Below, in pieces: positions 9,137 to 20,146 of a stretch of DNA of 64,000 nt. Below the pieces are notes generated by a model. The model had not been told where the DNA came from and did no database searches. It saw only the letters and a program-made list of their open reading frames with translations. The translations under genes and the position numbers were made by a program. This DNA comes from Tipula vernalis. Taxonomy: Eukaryota > Arthropoda > Insecta > Diptera > Tipulidae. The stretch covers positions 206,754,420 to 206,818,419 of the forward strand of contig OY282560.1 in assembly GCA_958295665.1 (NCBI GenBank), given 5' to 3'. Every line of letters begins with the position of its first letter. Position 1 is the stretch's first letter.

Positions 9137-11717
9137 ATGAGCAGATCATTAAGAATTGTCACCTGGAACGCGAACGGACTAGCGCAACATGTTCGGGAGC
9201 TAGAATTTTTTTTAAATTTAGAAAAAATAGATATCTGCCTTATATCAGAGAGCCATTTGACAAAAACATCATTTATTAAAATACGTGATTATGAATGTTA
9301 CCATGCTGTTCACCCAGGAGGAAAACCCAGAGGAGGATCAACAGTAATAGTGAAAAAGAGTCTCAAACACTATGAAGAACCTAGTATAGAAGAGTAAAAT
9401 ATGCAAGTTAAAACCATAAAAGTTGAAACTAACAATAATAATGAATACAATATTTCCTCTATCTACTGCCCTCCACGCTATAATCTAAATAAAGAAGATT
9501 ATAATAGACTCTTTAGATCACTAGGATCCAATTTTATTATTGGTGGTGACTTTAATGCAAAAAACACCTATTGGGGATCAAGACTTACAACCCATAAAGG
9601 AAAAGAGCTATTCGAAGCCGGACGAATAAATAACTGCGAGTTCCACTCTGGAGGTAAACCAACATACTGGCCTGCTGATATAAATAAAATACCAGATCTC
9701 ATTGATTTTTATGTAACGAAAGGAATCTTCGAGGATTACATGTGGATCGAAAACAGCGAAGGGATATATTCCGATCATACACCTGTTATCATGACACTCA
9801 GCACAATGATAATTAATAAGGATACCCTGCCTAAATTAACAAATAATAGAACTAACTGGGACCTATTCCAAGAACTAATTGAAATGCAAATAAATCTACG
9901 AGTGCCGATTAAAACACCGGTACAGTTGGAAGACGAACTAGAGGTATTTAACAGTACTATTCAACAAGCAGCATGGGGAAGTTCTCCTGCTAGTCACACC
10001 GAATCCCGTAGGAATCAAAATTATCCTATTGAGGTCAGGGAGTTAGTTAGAGAGAAACGTAAGGCAAGAAAAACCTGGCAAAGGACACGCGCCCCGGAAA
10101 ACAAAAAAATCCTCAATTTTCTATGCAATAAACTAAAACAACTTATAAAAGAAATTAAGAATGAAACTATTAACAAGTACTTAAATGGTCTCACCGAACA
10201 TAAAGATACTGATTACTCTCTTTGGAAAGACACAAAGGGATTAAAAAGAACCAAAACGCACGTGCCGCCTATTAAAAATGGGGAAGGAACCTGGGCCAAA
10301 AGCGACAAGCAAAAAGCTATTTTATTTGCAGCTCACTTGGAAGACACCTTTCAACCGTTACCAACTCAAGTGTAATTCGAACGCAAAAAAAGCTCCAGGA
10401 TATGATTTAATTACTGGACAAGTCGTAAAAGCCATTCCCGAGAAGGGACTACGAAAATTGGTTCAAATTATCAATGCTGTCTTCAGACTAAAATATGTCC
10501 CACGGCAATGGAAGGTTGCTGAAGTAATTATGATCCCCAAACCAGGCAAACCAGCGAACGATAAAAAGTTGTACAGACCGATTTCACTACTTCCTGTAAT
10601 TTCAAAATTATTTGAAAAACTACTGCTCAAGAGACTCAAGCCAATAATAGAAGAGAGAAATTTGATTCCACCACACCAATTTGGATTTAGAGAAAATCAC
10701 TCTACGATAGAACAAGTTCACAGAATAACGGATATAATCGAAGACTCACTTGAGAATAAGAAGATATGCTCCAGCATCTTCTTAGATGTAGCACAAGCTT
10801 TCGACAAAGTTTGGCACCAAGGACTTGAATTTAAATTGCCTCGAGATCTACCTAAGCAATTCTATCAAATTCTTAAAACTTATATCACAGACCGAGATTT
10901 CCGTGTAAAATATAACCAAGAGTACTCTGAACTAAAGAGAATATCAGCAGGCAAACCACAGGGTAGCGTACTGGGTCCTATATTGTACATCATGTACACC
11001 AGAGATATGCCAAATACAGAATGTGCCACCATAGCAACATTTGCAGACGATACAGCTATTCTGGCGACTGGGAAGTGTATATCAGAAGCAACGACCAAAC
11101 TTCAAAAAGCAACCGACACAGTGAGTAGCTGGACAAAGAAATGGCGCATTAGCCTAAACGAAGCAAAATCGGTTCACGTAAACTTCACAAACCAGAAAGT
11201 TAACTGGATTTCAGTGAAACTTAATTCAAGGCCGGTTCCAAATGCAAATACAGCCAAATACCTCGGCATGACTCTCGATTGCAAGCTTAGATGGAAAGAG
11301 CATGTTAAAAAGAAAAAAGAAGAATTGAACATTAAATATAGGAAAATGTATTGGCTAATAGGTAGAAACTCTGAGCTTACAATACATAACAAATTGCTAT
11401 TATACCAGCAAATACTTAAACCAGTATGGACCTACGGTATTCAACTTTGGGGTTGTACCAAGAAGACAATTTTTCAAAACAAAGTTCTGCGTGGCATTGT
11501 AAACGCACCATGGTACATTAGAAATGATAACCTCCATAGGGACTTAAACATGGAATATGTAAGTGAAGAAATACAAAATCATGCGAAGAAACACATTCAG
11601 CGGATATCTCGGCACCAAAATGCAGACATACGAAGTTTTTTGGATACCACCAATGCAGTAAGAAGACTTCAAAGGCAGAAACCTTTGGAATTAGGCAGTT
11701 GTATTTCATTAGGATAG
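9137..11717 (+). pseudogene. Jockey-type ORF2: AP endonuclease and reverse transcriptase, broken
   Basis: The ATG at 9137 opens an exonuclease/endonuclease domain (VTWNANGL, SESHL, GGDFNAKN, SDHTPV). A single in-frame TAA at 9395-9397 cuts it; the same frame then runs to 10375. The RT domain is in the next frame, open to 11717, with FLDVAQAFDKVWH, KPQGSVLGP and the catalytic FADDTAIL. The RT joins at about 10375, directly at KKAPGYD, so some residues normally found before this motif are gone, together with a frameshift. The C-terminal region (LWGCTKKT, RDLNMEYVSEEI) matches Jockey proteins. No RNase H is seen. The enzyme would nick target DNA and prime cDNA from it. Confidence 0.9.
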
Positions 11718-11878
11718 AGAAAAATAATTACTATGTAAATTCAAACGGGAGTAACCATTGGGCTACTCCCCGTCAAATGTGGATCTTCATTTAAGAAAGA
11801 TAAATTACTAAATGATTTGTAAATCAGTTGGATAAAGGAAATCAGTTCGTATCAGTTCGATAAAGGAAAAAAAAAAAA
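11718..11878 (+). other. LINE 3' UTR with hairpin and A-tail
   Basis: GGGAGTA and TACTCCC at about 11749-11771 form a short stem, as in many Jockey 3' UTRs. A direct repeat of ATCAGTTCG-TATCAGTTCG and GATAAAGGAA precedes the A-tail at 11867-11882. Confidence 0.65.
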
Positions 11879-11891
11879 AAAAGAAAGAGAG
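11879..11891. repeat. Target site duplication, right copy, of Jockey-type LINE
   Basis: AAAAGAAAGAGAG, the same as 7727-7739; afterwards the split reading frame of the helper gene continues. Confidence 0.75.
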
Positions 11892-12176
11892 GCATCAGAA
11901 TCTTAAAAAAATGTTCCTTAACGGTGAAAAGAATAAGGAAAATCGGCACAAAGAAAAACAAGAGTTAAAAATGAAACGGCACCAAGAGAAAATAAAGATC
12001 CTCAACGAAATTAAAAATAATATTTGACATTATTTTTATTATATGTATATTTTTATTTTGAATTTATTTTATTTATTATTTACATAATAATTTTGAAATT
12101 AAACAAGAATTATTGGAATATAAATAAAATTTTTTATTTTTTTTTATTTCATTTAAAATTTAACAATTAGCTATAG

Positions 12177-13547
12177 CTAAAATGAGTCCGCTATATTGGT
12201 TCGTTTCATTTCTCCCAAATGTTTCAACACAGCGTCAGAAATGTTTTCTGTATCTTCATTTAACGTTAAGCCCTGGGTTTCTGACGAGTTGGCTGCAGTA
12301 TTAATTTCTCCCTCAACATTTTGTATCCCATCGACATTTTCTTCTTCATCCCAAATATCTCCGTTTTCTATGCATCAATTGTGGATAACGCAACATCCAA
12401 GCACAAATTTACACTTACGCTCTACGGTGAAGAAATCTAACCGGATCAGCTGACGAAATCTTTGTTTAAGCAAACCAAAGGTATTTTCTATTTTTACCCT
12501 TGTTTAACCATGCTTCTTGTTGTAGGTTCTTTTTTTTTGCGGTTAAATTCCCGTAGTCCTTGTAAGGAGTCAGTAGATATTCCCTCAAAGGATAAGCAGC
12601 GTCGCCAAGAATATGATATTCTCCACACAGCTCTGGCATTTTTTCGGATATGTAGGAAAGACTATAAATCCGAAAGTCGTGTATTTTACTAGGCGATCCT
12701 ATAACCATCTATGCAACCAATTACATTCGGAAAACCGGCCAGCTAAAATTAAACAAAATAAATTCTTACCAAGCAATTTAATCTTTGTAATGTAATACCT
12801 GCGAAAATGCTGCGGCTTTCTCAACTTTTTCAACTTCTGTAGATAGGAATTTTATATACTGGTGAGATATCTCAAATAAAAACTCCAAGAAGTGTGTGAG
12901 ATGTCTATGAGCAGATGACTGTGTGATGTTGAATAAATTCGACACTTCTCGATAAGTTCCCTTATTACCAGGTTTGCTACCTAAAAAAAAAAAATTTTCG
13001 TTTTATTATAGTTATTTATTAAATTGTCGAGCAAGTTTGTATTACCAAAGAAACGCTAGGCATTGTGATTCCGCAGTAACATTCTTCCTTCCACCGTATT
13101 GCCTAGTTTTATATTGCTTCGAATTTGCAAATTTATCTACTAAATTATACGCTAGTCGTCGAGACAATCGAAAATTGCGGCGAAACTATAAAAACATATG
13201 TAAATATTTAGTATATAAACAAAAATGTAAACAATAGGCGCATCCAGCACAGTGAGACTTCACTAAAAAACAAGAAGAAATCTCACTCACTTTACGTGGA
13301 AAACATCAATTTTTTAGTGAGGCCTCACTGTGCCATTATATTCAAAACTTACTTCATCTTCTGAGTAATTTTTTACTACATCCCTCACAAAATTCTGAAC
13401 CCGATTCTTAGTTTCCCTTTTAAATAAGTCTTCTTGAAAATTTAAAAATTCGTCATCATCAGAAGACGAATCGTACAAATTATGGTTTGAAGAAGACGAC
13501 GACGACGATGATGAAGAAGACACACATTCAGCCAATAATTCATCCAT
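12177..13547 (-). pseudogene. PIF/Harbinger transposase, four exons, decayed
   Basis: Probable exons (minus): 13353-13547 (Ser-rich then acidic N-terminus), 13046-13185 (FRLSRRLAYNLVDKF, helix-turn-helix start), 12799-12980 (YREVSNLFNITQSSAHRHL) and 12177-12742. Each intron has GT...AG ends. The catalytic triad can be traced: D in GCIDG, D in LGDAAYPL, E in IENTFGLL. Right after GCIDG the next conserved block (SKIHDFRIY) follows at once, so roughly 40 family residues are deleted, with a frame change. Later frameshifts and a TGA where CVIHNLC would be expected complete the inactivation. In the family this protein cuts and rejoins the transposon with the helper protein. Confidence 0.85.
13247..13333. 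repeat. 87-bp inverted-repeat element in transposase intron 1
   Basis: The arms GCACAGTGAGACTTCACTAA and the reverse complement of TTAGTGAGGCCTCACTGTGC pair over about 24 bp with two mismatches. It lies wholly inside the first intron. It could be a tiny MITE or a solo stem-loop. I see no clear target duplication. Confidence 0.6.
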
Positions 13548-14675
13548 TATTTATTTTGTTTAAATTACGAAAAAAAACCACAACACTTTTTAACACTTTT
13601 GTTTATAATTTTAAGACGCAGTTTTGTAACCTCACACTCGAAAATAACCTCACAATAGTCACAATACAACATTCAATTGACAAATCAGGCCAACCAAAAT
13701 ATTTAGATTTTTAGCTGTCATTTATAATAATAAAGAATGCACATTTCTACGTATTAGTGAATTTGGTAGAAGAGTGGGGGTAAATCTTTAAAAAAAATGC
13801 GATTTCTGATATTTGATCTATATCAAATAATCTCTTGATTTTTTTTGGTAAATAAAAGATAAAACCTTGATCTGCCGCCATTTTTTTTGATTCAGATCAA
13901 GCTTTTTGAGTGAATAGAATATCACATAAGTATCCTGGCAGTTACACCAAAATATTAATTGTTTTTTGGTTGATACACCAAAATCACCACTAAGTATCTC
14001 TTAAACGAAAGGAAATACAATCATTTTGATTACAAATTTGGAGAGAGCAGACTTTGTTGAGTAATAATCAATATTTAAAATCGTTAATTTTGGAGATACA
14101 ACAAGATAGCACTGATATGACGATTTGTTGAGGTTAAACTTTGAAAACTACATTGATCTTTATTTTTCTATTATTAAAAGCATTATCTTTTACTGGAAAT
14201 GTAACTCTAATCAGAACTTAAATTATTTTTACACTTACCCACAGGGTGGATGAAGGAAATAAAAAAAGTAAATATTGATAACAAGAGTTTACTTTTAATT
14301 CGTTTTTCTCTAATTTTTCTGAACGAATAATAGCTACTTTGTAGAAGTATTTACATCTTCACTTAAAGATAGATAAATTAATTCTATTTATTTATGAAAA
14401 TATTTTGTTGCTTATTTTGTATTTTATAGCTTGCTCTTTTTGTTGGCGCAGCGTTCTTATCAGTCGGTCTCTCTCTTTGCATTCCCCACTTAATCCCTCA
14501 TCGTGACTGCTGCTTATTATCTGTATCCTCCTCGACTTCATATACACCATTTAAGTGCTTTCCAATAATACGCAGAATTGCCAAATAAATAACAACCTTT
14601 AGGACCATTTCGGCCGCTACACGAAATCGATCAGACCCAGTCTATTTTTAATTTGACTAACACATCTCTTTACGA
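13548..14675. other. Non-coding AT-rich stretch
   Basis: It holds the putative 5' flank of the Harbinger transposase and its undefined right end, then AT-rich sequence. I see no coding frame, RNA gene or repeat I can name. Bases 14676-14679 are the TCAT target duplication of the next element. Confidence 0.5.
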
Positions 14676-14679
14676 TCAT

Positions 14680-16048
14680 TGTAACGGGCGCTTGTCATCC
14701 CCGTTACAAAATACACCTAATTCCCGGAAAAAAAATAAACTAAAAACACTGCATCCCACCTTTTGAAGATATTTTCTTCTAAAAACAACCCAAAATTAGA
14801 ATGGCAATTCCCGGATGCGGTTATAATTATAATTACGTTAGTTGAGTTGTATCAAATTGGATTGTACAACAAATTAACGTAAAATTCTATTTATTCTAGT
14901 GGCGCGTGCCCATATGAATCATATTTTCATTTACGTTTAAATTATGAATTTGTGTGTGCTCAAGTTACAGTAAATAAACGTAAATAAATTTTTCTCTTTT
15001 TGTTGTTGCACACGCGATTTTTGTCAAGCGGGTGTACAACACTTTTAATTTTTTTTTTTTTTTTTTTTTGTTTCTTTAGCGTTTATTCACCTGCAGCTAT
15101 TTGAAACTAAATTAAATTTAATTTTTTATGTTGTTGTTGCTTTGTGGGTAATTTGGGCAGTTCATGTGTTTACACATTGAACGAAAACGTGCCGGATGTT
15201 TGCAATTTTTTTTGCATAATCGCTAATAACCAATAAAGTATTGGAGGGGAGGAATGCGTTTTTCTGTTGATGGATCAATGTGGAAAATAATTTTTTTTTT
15301 TGGTCAATCAGCAGAAAAATTGTATAAAAACCTCGCCAATATTTTATTGGTGGTCATTAAGATTCTGGCTGTTTTTTTTGATTGTGGTATTGCAGTTCTC
15401 CTCGTCCACGAGAAAAAAAAAACAGAAATATAAATATAAATTCAAGTTGAAATTAAATTTGTTTTTTCTTTGAAACCGAGAGCTTGGGGTTATTTCTTTT
15501 GGTGGTAAGTATACAAAAAAAAAAAAAAAAAAAATTTTTTATGATTACTAACTAAAGGGCACCGGTTGTTGGGTGTCTGTGGACCGTCCCGGGCAAGTGC
15601 TTTGCACTGTTCTCCCTCTGTCCACAACACCCAACAACCTACATTCTTACTAATATTGGTTAGGGGCCGATGGCCAACTTTGTTTTTTTTTTCTTTTATT
15701 TTTATTGGATTTACAGATGAATCTGTAAATCATCTTTGTTTTCCTCCCCCCCCCCCAAACAAAAAAATAATTTCGAAGTGATAGGCCACATTTTTTTTAA
15801 CCATGTGGCTGATCCGTTGTTTTATTTTTATTTTATTGACCTACTTTTCCCTTTTCTTTGGTTGTTATCAACCACCATGTTCTCAAAAACGACTTTAACT
15901 AGATCTTAAGGGGAGCTACCATCCCCCACGACTAAATTCCTCTACCTGACTTGAGCACCGGGATTAAGTCGTGGTAGCATTCCCCCTTAAGGTAATTTTT
16001 GTAACGACTTGATTTAGGTCAAACTAAATCTAGTCACAAACAGTTACA
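14680..16048 (+). repeat. 5' LTR of the gag-env element
   Basis: Begins TGTAACGGGC and ends CAGTTACA. It contains two long hairpins (see findings), several homopolymer runs, and sequence nearly identical to 20814-22179. Start and end are fixed by comparison of the copies and the TCAT duplication. Confidence 0.93.
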
Positions 16049-16050
16049 AA

Positions 16051-16061
16051 TGGCGCCCAAC
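16051..16061 (+). promoter_or_regulatory. Primer-binding site, tRNA-Lys type
   Basis: TGGCGCCCAAC lies two bases after the 5' LTR and matches the first 11 bases of the complement of the tRNA-Lys 3' end. Then the match stops. A similar motif recurs at 16112-16130. Confidence 0.7.
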
Positions 16062-17273
16062 TGCGAGGCCTAAATTCGCCTCTAAATTAAATAGAAGTTT
16101 TGGCACCATTCTTACAAATGGTGCCCAAACTTGGGTCAAAAACATCCGATCCAATTCTTTTTTATTTCTGTTTTTACAGACAATTTTTCTCTGTTGCATA
16201 TTTCTAGACAGAAATTTTTTAACGTGAATATGGCTGCGGCTTAGCCTGACCAAATACATGGTGGGTCATATTCATGTTGAAGAGTTTTTTTCAAATTCAT
16301 GGATACAGTTGCTGGATCCTTGATTACTCGGTTTGTTTGAGGCATGTCCCAACCCACACTCTGGGGAACAAACCGATGGTCATGGTAGTGATGGTAACAT
16401 GATCGCTCATGGTGTACTGTTTTCGTCTGGTACTACCAGACCTTTTGGAGATGCAAATCAAGTGAGGGTGCTTGCACAGCTTGGTTTCATTTCTCAAAAG
16501 GATCATTTCCGCTTTAGTGTCAATTTGGTTGTAAGTGTTACAACAAGTTGAGCTAACTAAATTTATATGATCCTCTTTATGATTTCGTATTAAGTTTGCG
16601 TATAATTTCACTTCGGTTTTTAAATTTTATCTTTCATCCCTCGGGATGTGGTTGTAAGTCCGCTTTAGTTTTAAGATCGTCCTGGGTGTAGTTCGGGGCT
16701 AATGGGCAAAATTGTCTCTGTTTTAGGATGAGCATGAATGCGTTTTGTCCCATCAGTTAGTTCCGACACACCGTGAAGCGCAAAGAGAATCGAAAATAAG
16801 CAATAACCGGCGTGTTATTGTTTCCTGGTGGTAGGGAAGACAATATTTATTCTGCCGGGAGTGGCATTGAATTTAAATTATTGTCTACATGAATGGTGTA
16901 CGACTTGCCTCCTACACAATCCGTGTCTCTCTGTTATGGGATCGAATCCGGCATTGTGAAATCGGGAGTACAAGGGTGTCATTCATGACCACTAGGTAAG
17001 TCGAGGTTTGAGGCTGTGACACCATAGCAGTGAGGCTCACTTACCATGTGTAGATTTTGAATGCTCATTGTGAAGTTGGGTCATAGTTCTGAAATTTCTG
17101 TTAATTTGTATTTCAAACCCTTATCCTTGTCTTTGTTTGATCCCACTGATTGATTTTTGGTTTTCCAATATTTGGAAATTATTTAGGGGGGGAGAGAATT
17201 TTATCATAAGAAGTTTGTAGTTGAGTTTTTTAAAGTTGTTTTTAATATTTTTTATTTATTAATTATTATAAAA
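16062..17273 (+). other. Long untranslated leader of the gag-env element
   Basis: No convincing ORF; short frames on both strands are unrelated to known proteins. It may carry packaging signals, since it lies between primer site and gag. Confidence 0.55.
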
Positions 17274-18218
17274 ATGGACGTAAATCTACTAGAAGATGAT
17301 GAGCTTCTAGTAGAGTTGGAGGTGCGCGGTTTGATAAAACCAGGCGTACACATGGTGACAGCCCCACTGAAGCGGTCACTTACAGAGAGGTTACAAGCTG
17401 AGAAGGAAGATCCTCTCTATAAGCCATACGAACAACATGCGGCAGCGATTATGTTTCCATACCAGGATGTTGCGATTTGTCAACAGAAATTGCAGGCTGT
17501 GCAGCAGTTTGTGTTGGAAGGTATCAAAGCTGGTAAAACGATGGCCGAGATGTTTCCTCAGTTAGCGACCAGAATGCTGCACATCCGGGATAGGGTCTTC
17601 CGCAATGTATATAGTCCAGCAAGCTTGCACGTAATTATGCGTATTATAATAGAGGCGGTGTCCGATTTCCATGAGAGCGCGGTTGTACCAGACGTCATTG
17701 CCAATAGATTGTCTAGAATAAGGATTAGGGTGGACACGCGCATGGTAGAAGTAAATATAAAAGAAGAGCGAGAGGTCAATGCCGAAGGTGAATTGACAGA
17801 GGGTAGAGCTGCAGTTTCTACCCTGATTGTTCATAAGATCGGCTCCAATGCTGCAGAGTCACAACAGAATGTCAGAAGAGATTCTGTGCAGCAAAAAGGG
17901 CATGCCACATCGGTACCATCAGGTGACAGGAAGGTGTTTCGAAAGAGTGCGCGCAAATTTCAGTGGCGGCGCAGAGTGCGGCAGCGGTCCAAGAGATGCC
18001 GCGATACCAACATGTTGGCGAAGAGACCCCGCGGCACCAACAGGGTGACGAGGAGGGTCTGCAGTACCAGCATTATGGTGAGGATCCAGGCGTTGTTTTT
18101 GTGGCCCACAAAAAAAACCCAAATAGCAGTAGACCAGCTATTGGGTGTACTTGATTTGCGTCTGGAGCATGAGGTGCTGGCCAGGAGAAGTAGGCGACTC
18201 GTCGCAGGAAAACAGTAG
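17274..18218 (+). CDS. gag: Gag-like protein of the pol-less element
   Basis: ATG at 17274, 314 residues, uninterrupted. It begins with an acidic leader and the segment DDELLVELEVRGL, a signature start of Gag in Osvaldo/Ulysses/Ty3-type insect elements. Helical capsid-like sequence follows to about residue 170. The C-terminal third is strongly basic (RKSARKFQWRRRVRQRSKR), as in a nucleocapsid without a visible CCHC knuckle. The intact frame contrasts with the env behind it. No protease motif (DTG/DSG) follows, so maturation would need another element's enzyme. Confidence 0.65.
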   Translation: MDVNLLEDDELLVELEVRGLIKPGVHMVTAPLKRSLTERLQAEKEDPLYKPYEQHAAAIMFPYQDVAICQQKLQAVQQFVLEGIKAGKTMAEMFPQLATRMLHIRDRVFRNVYSPASLHVIMRIIIEAVSDFHESAVVPDVIANRLSRIRIRVDTRMVEVNIKEEREVNAEGELTEGRAAVSTLIVHKIGSNAAESQQNVRRDSVQQKGHATSVPSGDRKVFRKSARKFQWRRRVRQRSKRCRDTNMLAKRPRGTNRVTRRVCSTSIMVRIQALFLWPTKKTQIAVDQLLGVLDLRLEHEVLARRSRRLVAGKQ

Positions 18219-18403
18219 CGGTCGCGGGTACCATTTTCCATTTACAATGCCTACAAGTTTATAAATGATGTTAACAGTAGGTAGTGTAAAAGGAAAATAA
18301 GGACTGGTATGTTTCTGGTTTATCGCCGTAGGCCGAGAAACACCAGGGTTTAGTGTTAAGTGTTTGTTAGTATTAGGAATTAGGTAAGTTTAGATAGGGA
18401 ATT

Positions 18404-20146
18404 ATGAGAATGGCACCATCAGTAGTCGTCGTAGTAAAGGGGAATAGGTTATGTATTCCTGATATTGAACACGGCAGCCGAAAATGAGGAGATACAGTTC
18501 TAGGAATTTCATGCGAACCTGGAATCTACTTCGCCAATTTAGGACGCGCACTAGAGTTAACCAGTGATTAGAGATTGACACTATTCTACAACCTGACAAG
18601 TTACTGGCAGGAGTGGGAGCATCTCCAGGATATCAAGCAGCAGCTTGCAGACACCTGTTATCGCGACATGAATACCATACTATACAGACGAAACTGCAAG
18701 GAGTTGATTCAACCAAGTGGCTACCTTCTAGACAATATAGAGAGCCGTAACCCGATGAGCCAGGCTTTACGGGAAAGAAGACGTAGTGCTCCGCTAGATT
18801 TCGTAGGGAATCTACTTGGGGATCTTTTCGGGTTTTTAGATCAGCGTGACGCACTAAAATACCATAATCAAATCCAATAACTAGCATTAGGAACCCTGGA
18901 ACTACAAGAGCTGGTACAAAAACAAACGTACGTTCTTGATCTTACAACAAGTATCCTGCGCAAATAAAAAGAAATGATAACGCAGCATTATGAAATCCTC
19001 CGCAAGGAAGTAGCTGCAATATTAATGTACGAGGAATTCATAGATGTTTTATTCCAGCTGTCCTCTGCTACCTCCCTAGTTAAAGATTGCCAAAGTGATT
19101 TAGTTGACTTACTCGTGGATGTACACCACGGGCGAGCTACTACCAGATTATTACCACCAAGCCGGCTGTAGAAGCAACTGAAGGAGCTGCAAACTCAGAT
19201 TCCACTAGCCACCTATATCCCTACAAGCAAAAATAACTAGGTACAAATGTATAAGCTGTTAACCATCAAAACCGGGATAGTACAAAACCAGATAATTTTT
19301 GAGGTGAGGTTGCCTTTGCTACAGCGCGAAGAATTCCAGATTTTTAATGCGGTTCCCGTGCCAACCCAACATGATGGCAAGTTTATTTACATAGAGCCCG
19401 AATTCCGTTATGTGTTGGTACACCAACATCGTACCTGGTACTATCCTTTAACGAGAGAAGCATTGAAGGAATGCAAATCATGGGGAATGGAGTCCAGAAT
19501 ATGCACCTTGCAAGGTCCGACCTACAACATGCAGTTAGATAGTACTTCTTGTGAGGCAGCATTACTGACACGAACTGATGCCGCACTGTCGCTCTGTCAA
19601 GTAAGATCGATGATACCTACTAGTTATTTTCATCAAACCCAAGATAACCAGTGGGTAATGGTATTGCCAAAGGAAACAGAATTTGATTTACAATGTAAAG
19701 AGATGCCTGTCGAGCTGGTTACTCTACATGGGAGTGGCATTCTCACAATAACGCCAGGGTGTACATTGAGAGGAAGAATGATAGTGCTTACCAGTCATGT
19801 GTATTATACCACTAAAGCCAGTCACATTTCATTTATGCCTACTTTCAACCTGTCCCATGAAATACGAACGAGAGATGTGGTATTAACCTCCAATGAGATT
19901 GATGGAGAACTATCAGGCTTGCAGCAAACGGTAGCCGACCTGCAGCAACGAGAACCATGGTTAAAAATGAATCTGCACCACGTGGGTCAGTACTCAATAT
20001 CAGTCGCGATGTTCCTATTTCTGTTGGTACTTGTCATGATGATTTGTAGGTACCAGAAGAGGTCAATCACCCGCCGGCAGAGGAGAGGGAGAACGCCAAC
20101 ACGGGCAATTACAGCAGACCGAGACCCTCCGGGAAATCTTATTTAA
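18404..20146 (+). pseudogene. env: Errantivirus-type envelope gene with six in-frame stops
   Basis: One reading frame of 580 codons from an ATG at 18404 to TAA 20144-20146. It is interrupted by stops at 18485, 18569, 18878, 18965, 19169 and 19238, with no frameshift. A furin-type site RERRR lies at 18770-18784, followed by a Gly/Phe/Leu-rich stretch like the fusion peptide of baculovirus F and insect errantivirus Env. The longest intact piece, 19247-20146 (299 codons), has several cysteines and a hydrophobic segment (about 19990-20055) followed by a basic tail, as in a C-terminal membrane anchor. As it stands it cannot give a full-length protein. Family assignment rests on the site, fusion-like segment and anchor. 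Confidence 0.75.

Larger units (their letters stand above)
7740..11878 (+). mobile_element. Jockey-clade LINE, nearly full length, inactivated
   Basis: The order is a 5' UTR with GC-rich start (about 7741-7961), ORF1, ORF2 with endonuclease and RT, a 3' UTR hairpin and a 17-base A-tail. A 12-13 bp target duplication flanks it. Length of 4.1 kb is normal for Jockey. Both ORFs carry deletions or frameshifts. Confidence 0.9.
7627..12027 (+). pseudogene. Harbinger-associated helper-like gene, 3' part, split by a LINE
   Basis: Two pieces of one reading frame. The first, 7627-7739, encodes a basic segment with RRRVKKK and EQKKER repeated twice. The second, 11879-12027, continues with KKERHQ and ends in a Lys/Glu-rich helix at TGA 12025-12027. 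The pieces join across the 12-13 bp duplication left by the LINE. The 27-bp unit encoding the FEQKKERHH motif is tandem. Highly charged C-terminal helices like this are typical of the MYB/SANT-like second protein of Harbinger transposons, but the SANT domain is not in the window, so identity rests on context. BEL-1 cut the 5' side at 7626. Confidence 0.6.
7627..13740. mobile_element. PIF/Harbinger DNA transposon, decayed, invaded twice
   Basis: Two convergent genes, as in the family: a plus-strand charged helper-like ORF (7627-7739 and 11879-12027) and a minus-strand transposase with introns (12177-13547). They end 150 bp apart. The left part lies beyond the BEL-1 insertion and outside the window. 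I could not define the terminal inverted repeats, so the right limit near 13740 is approximate. Confidence 0.7.

Noticed and set aside
12462..12795. Plus-strand frames opposite the Harbinger transposase
   Set aside because: The minus strand gives clear transposase motifs; the plus frames are its antisense.
15566..15781. Open frame in the 5' LTR of the gag-env element
   Set aside because: Lies within LTR sequence with hairpins and C/T runs; the copy at 21600-21900 does not keep the frame.
17919..18241. Minus-strand frames under gag
   Set aside because: Shadows of the plus-strand gag frame; composition mirrors its Arg codons.
18404..20146. Stop codons as an edited or hypermutated pattern (C to T)
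   Set aside because: Any stop can arise by one C-to-T change from CAA, CAG or CGA, so the pattern carries no information by itself.
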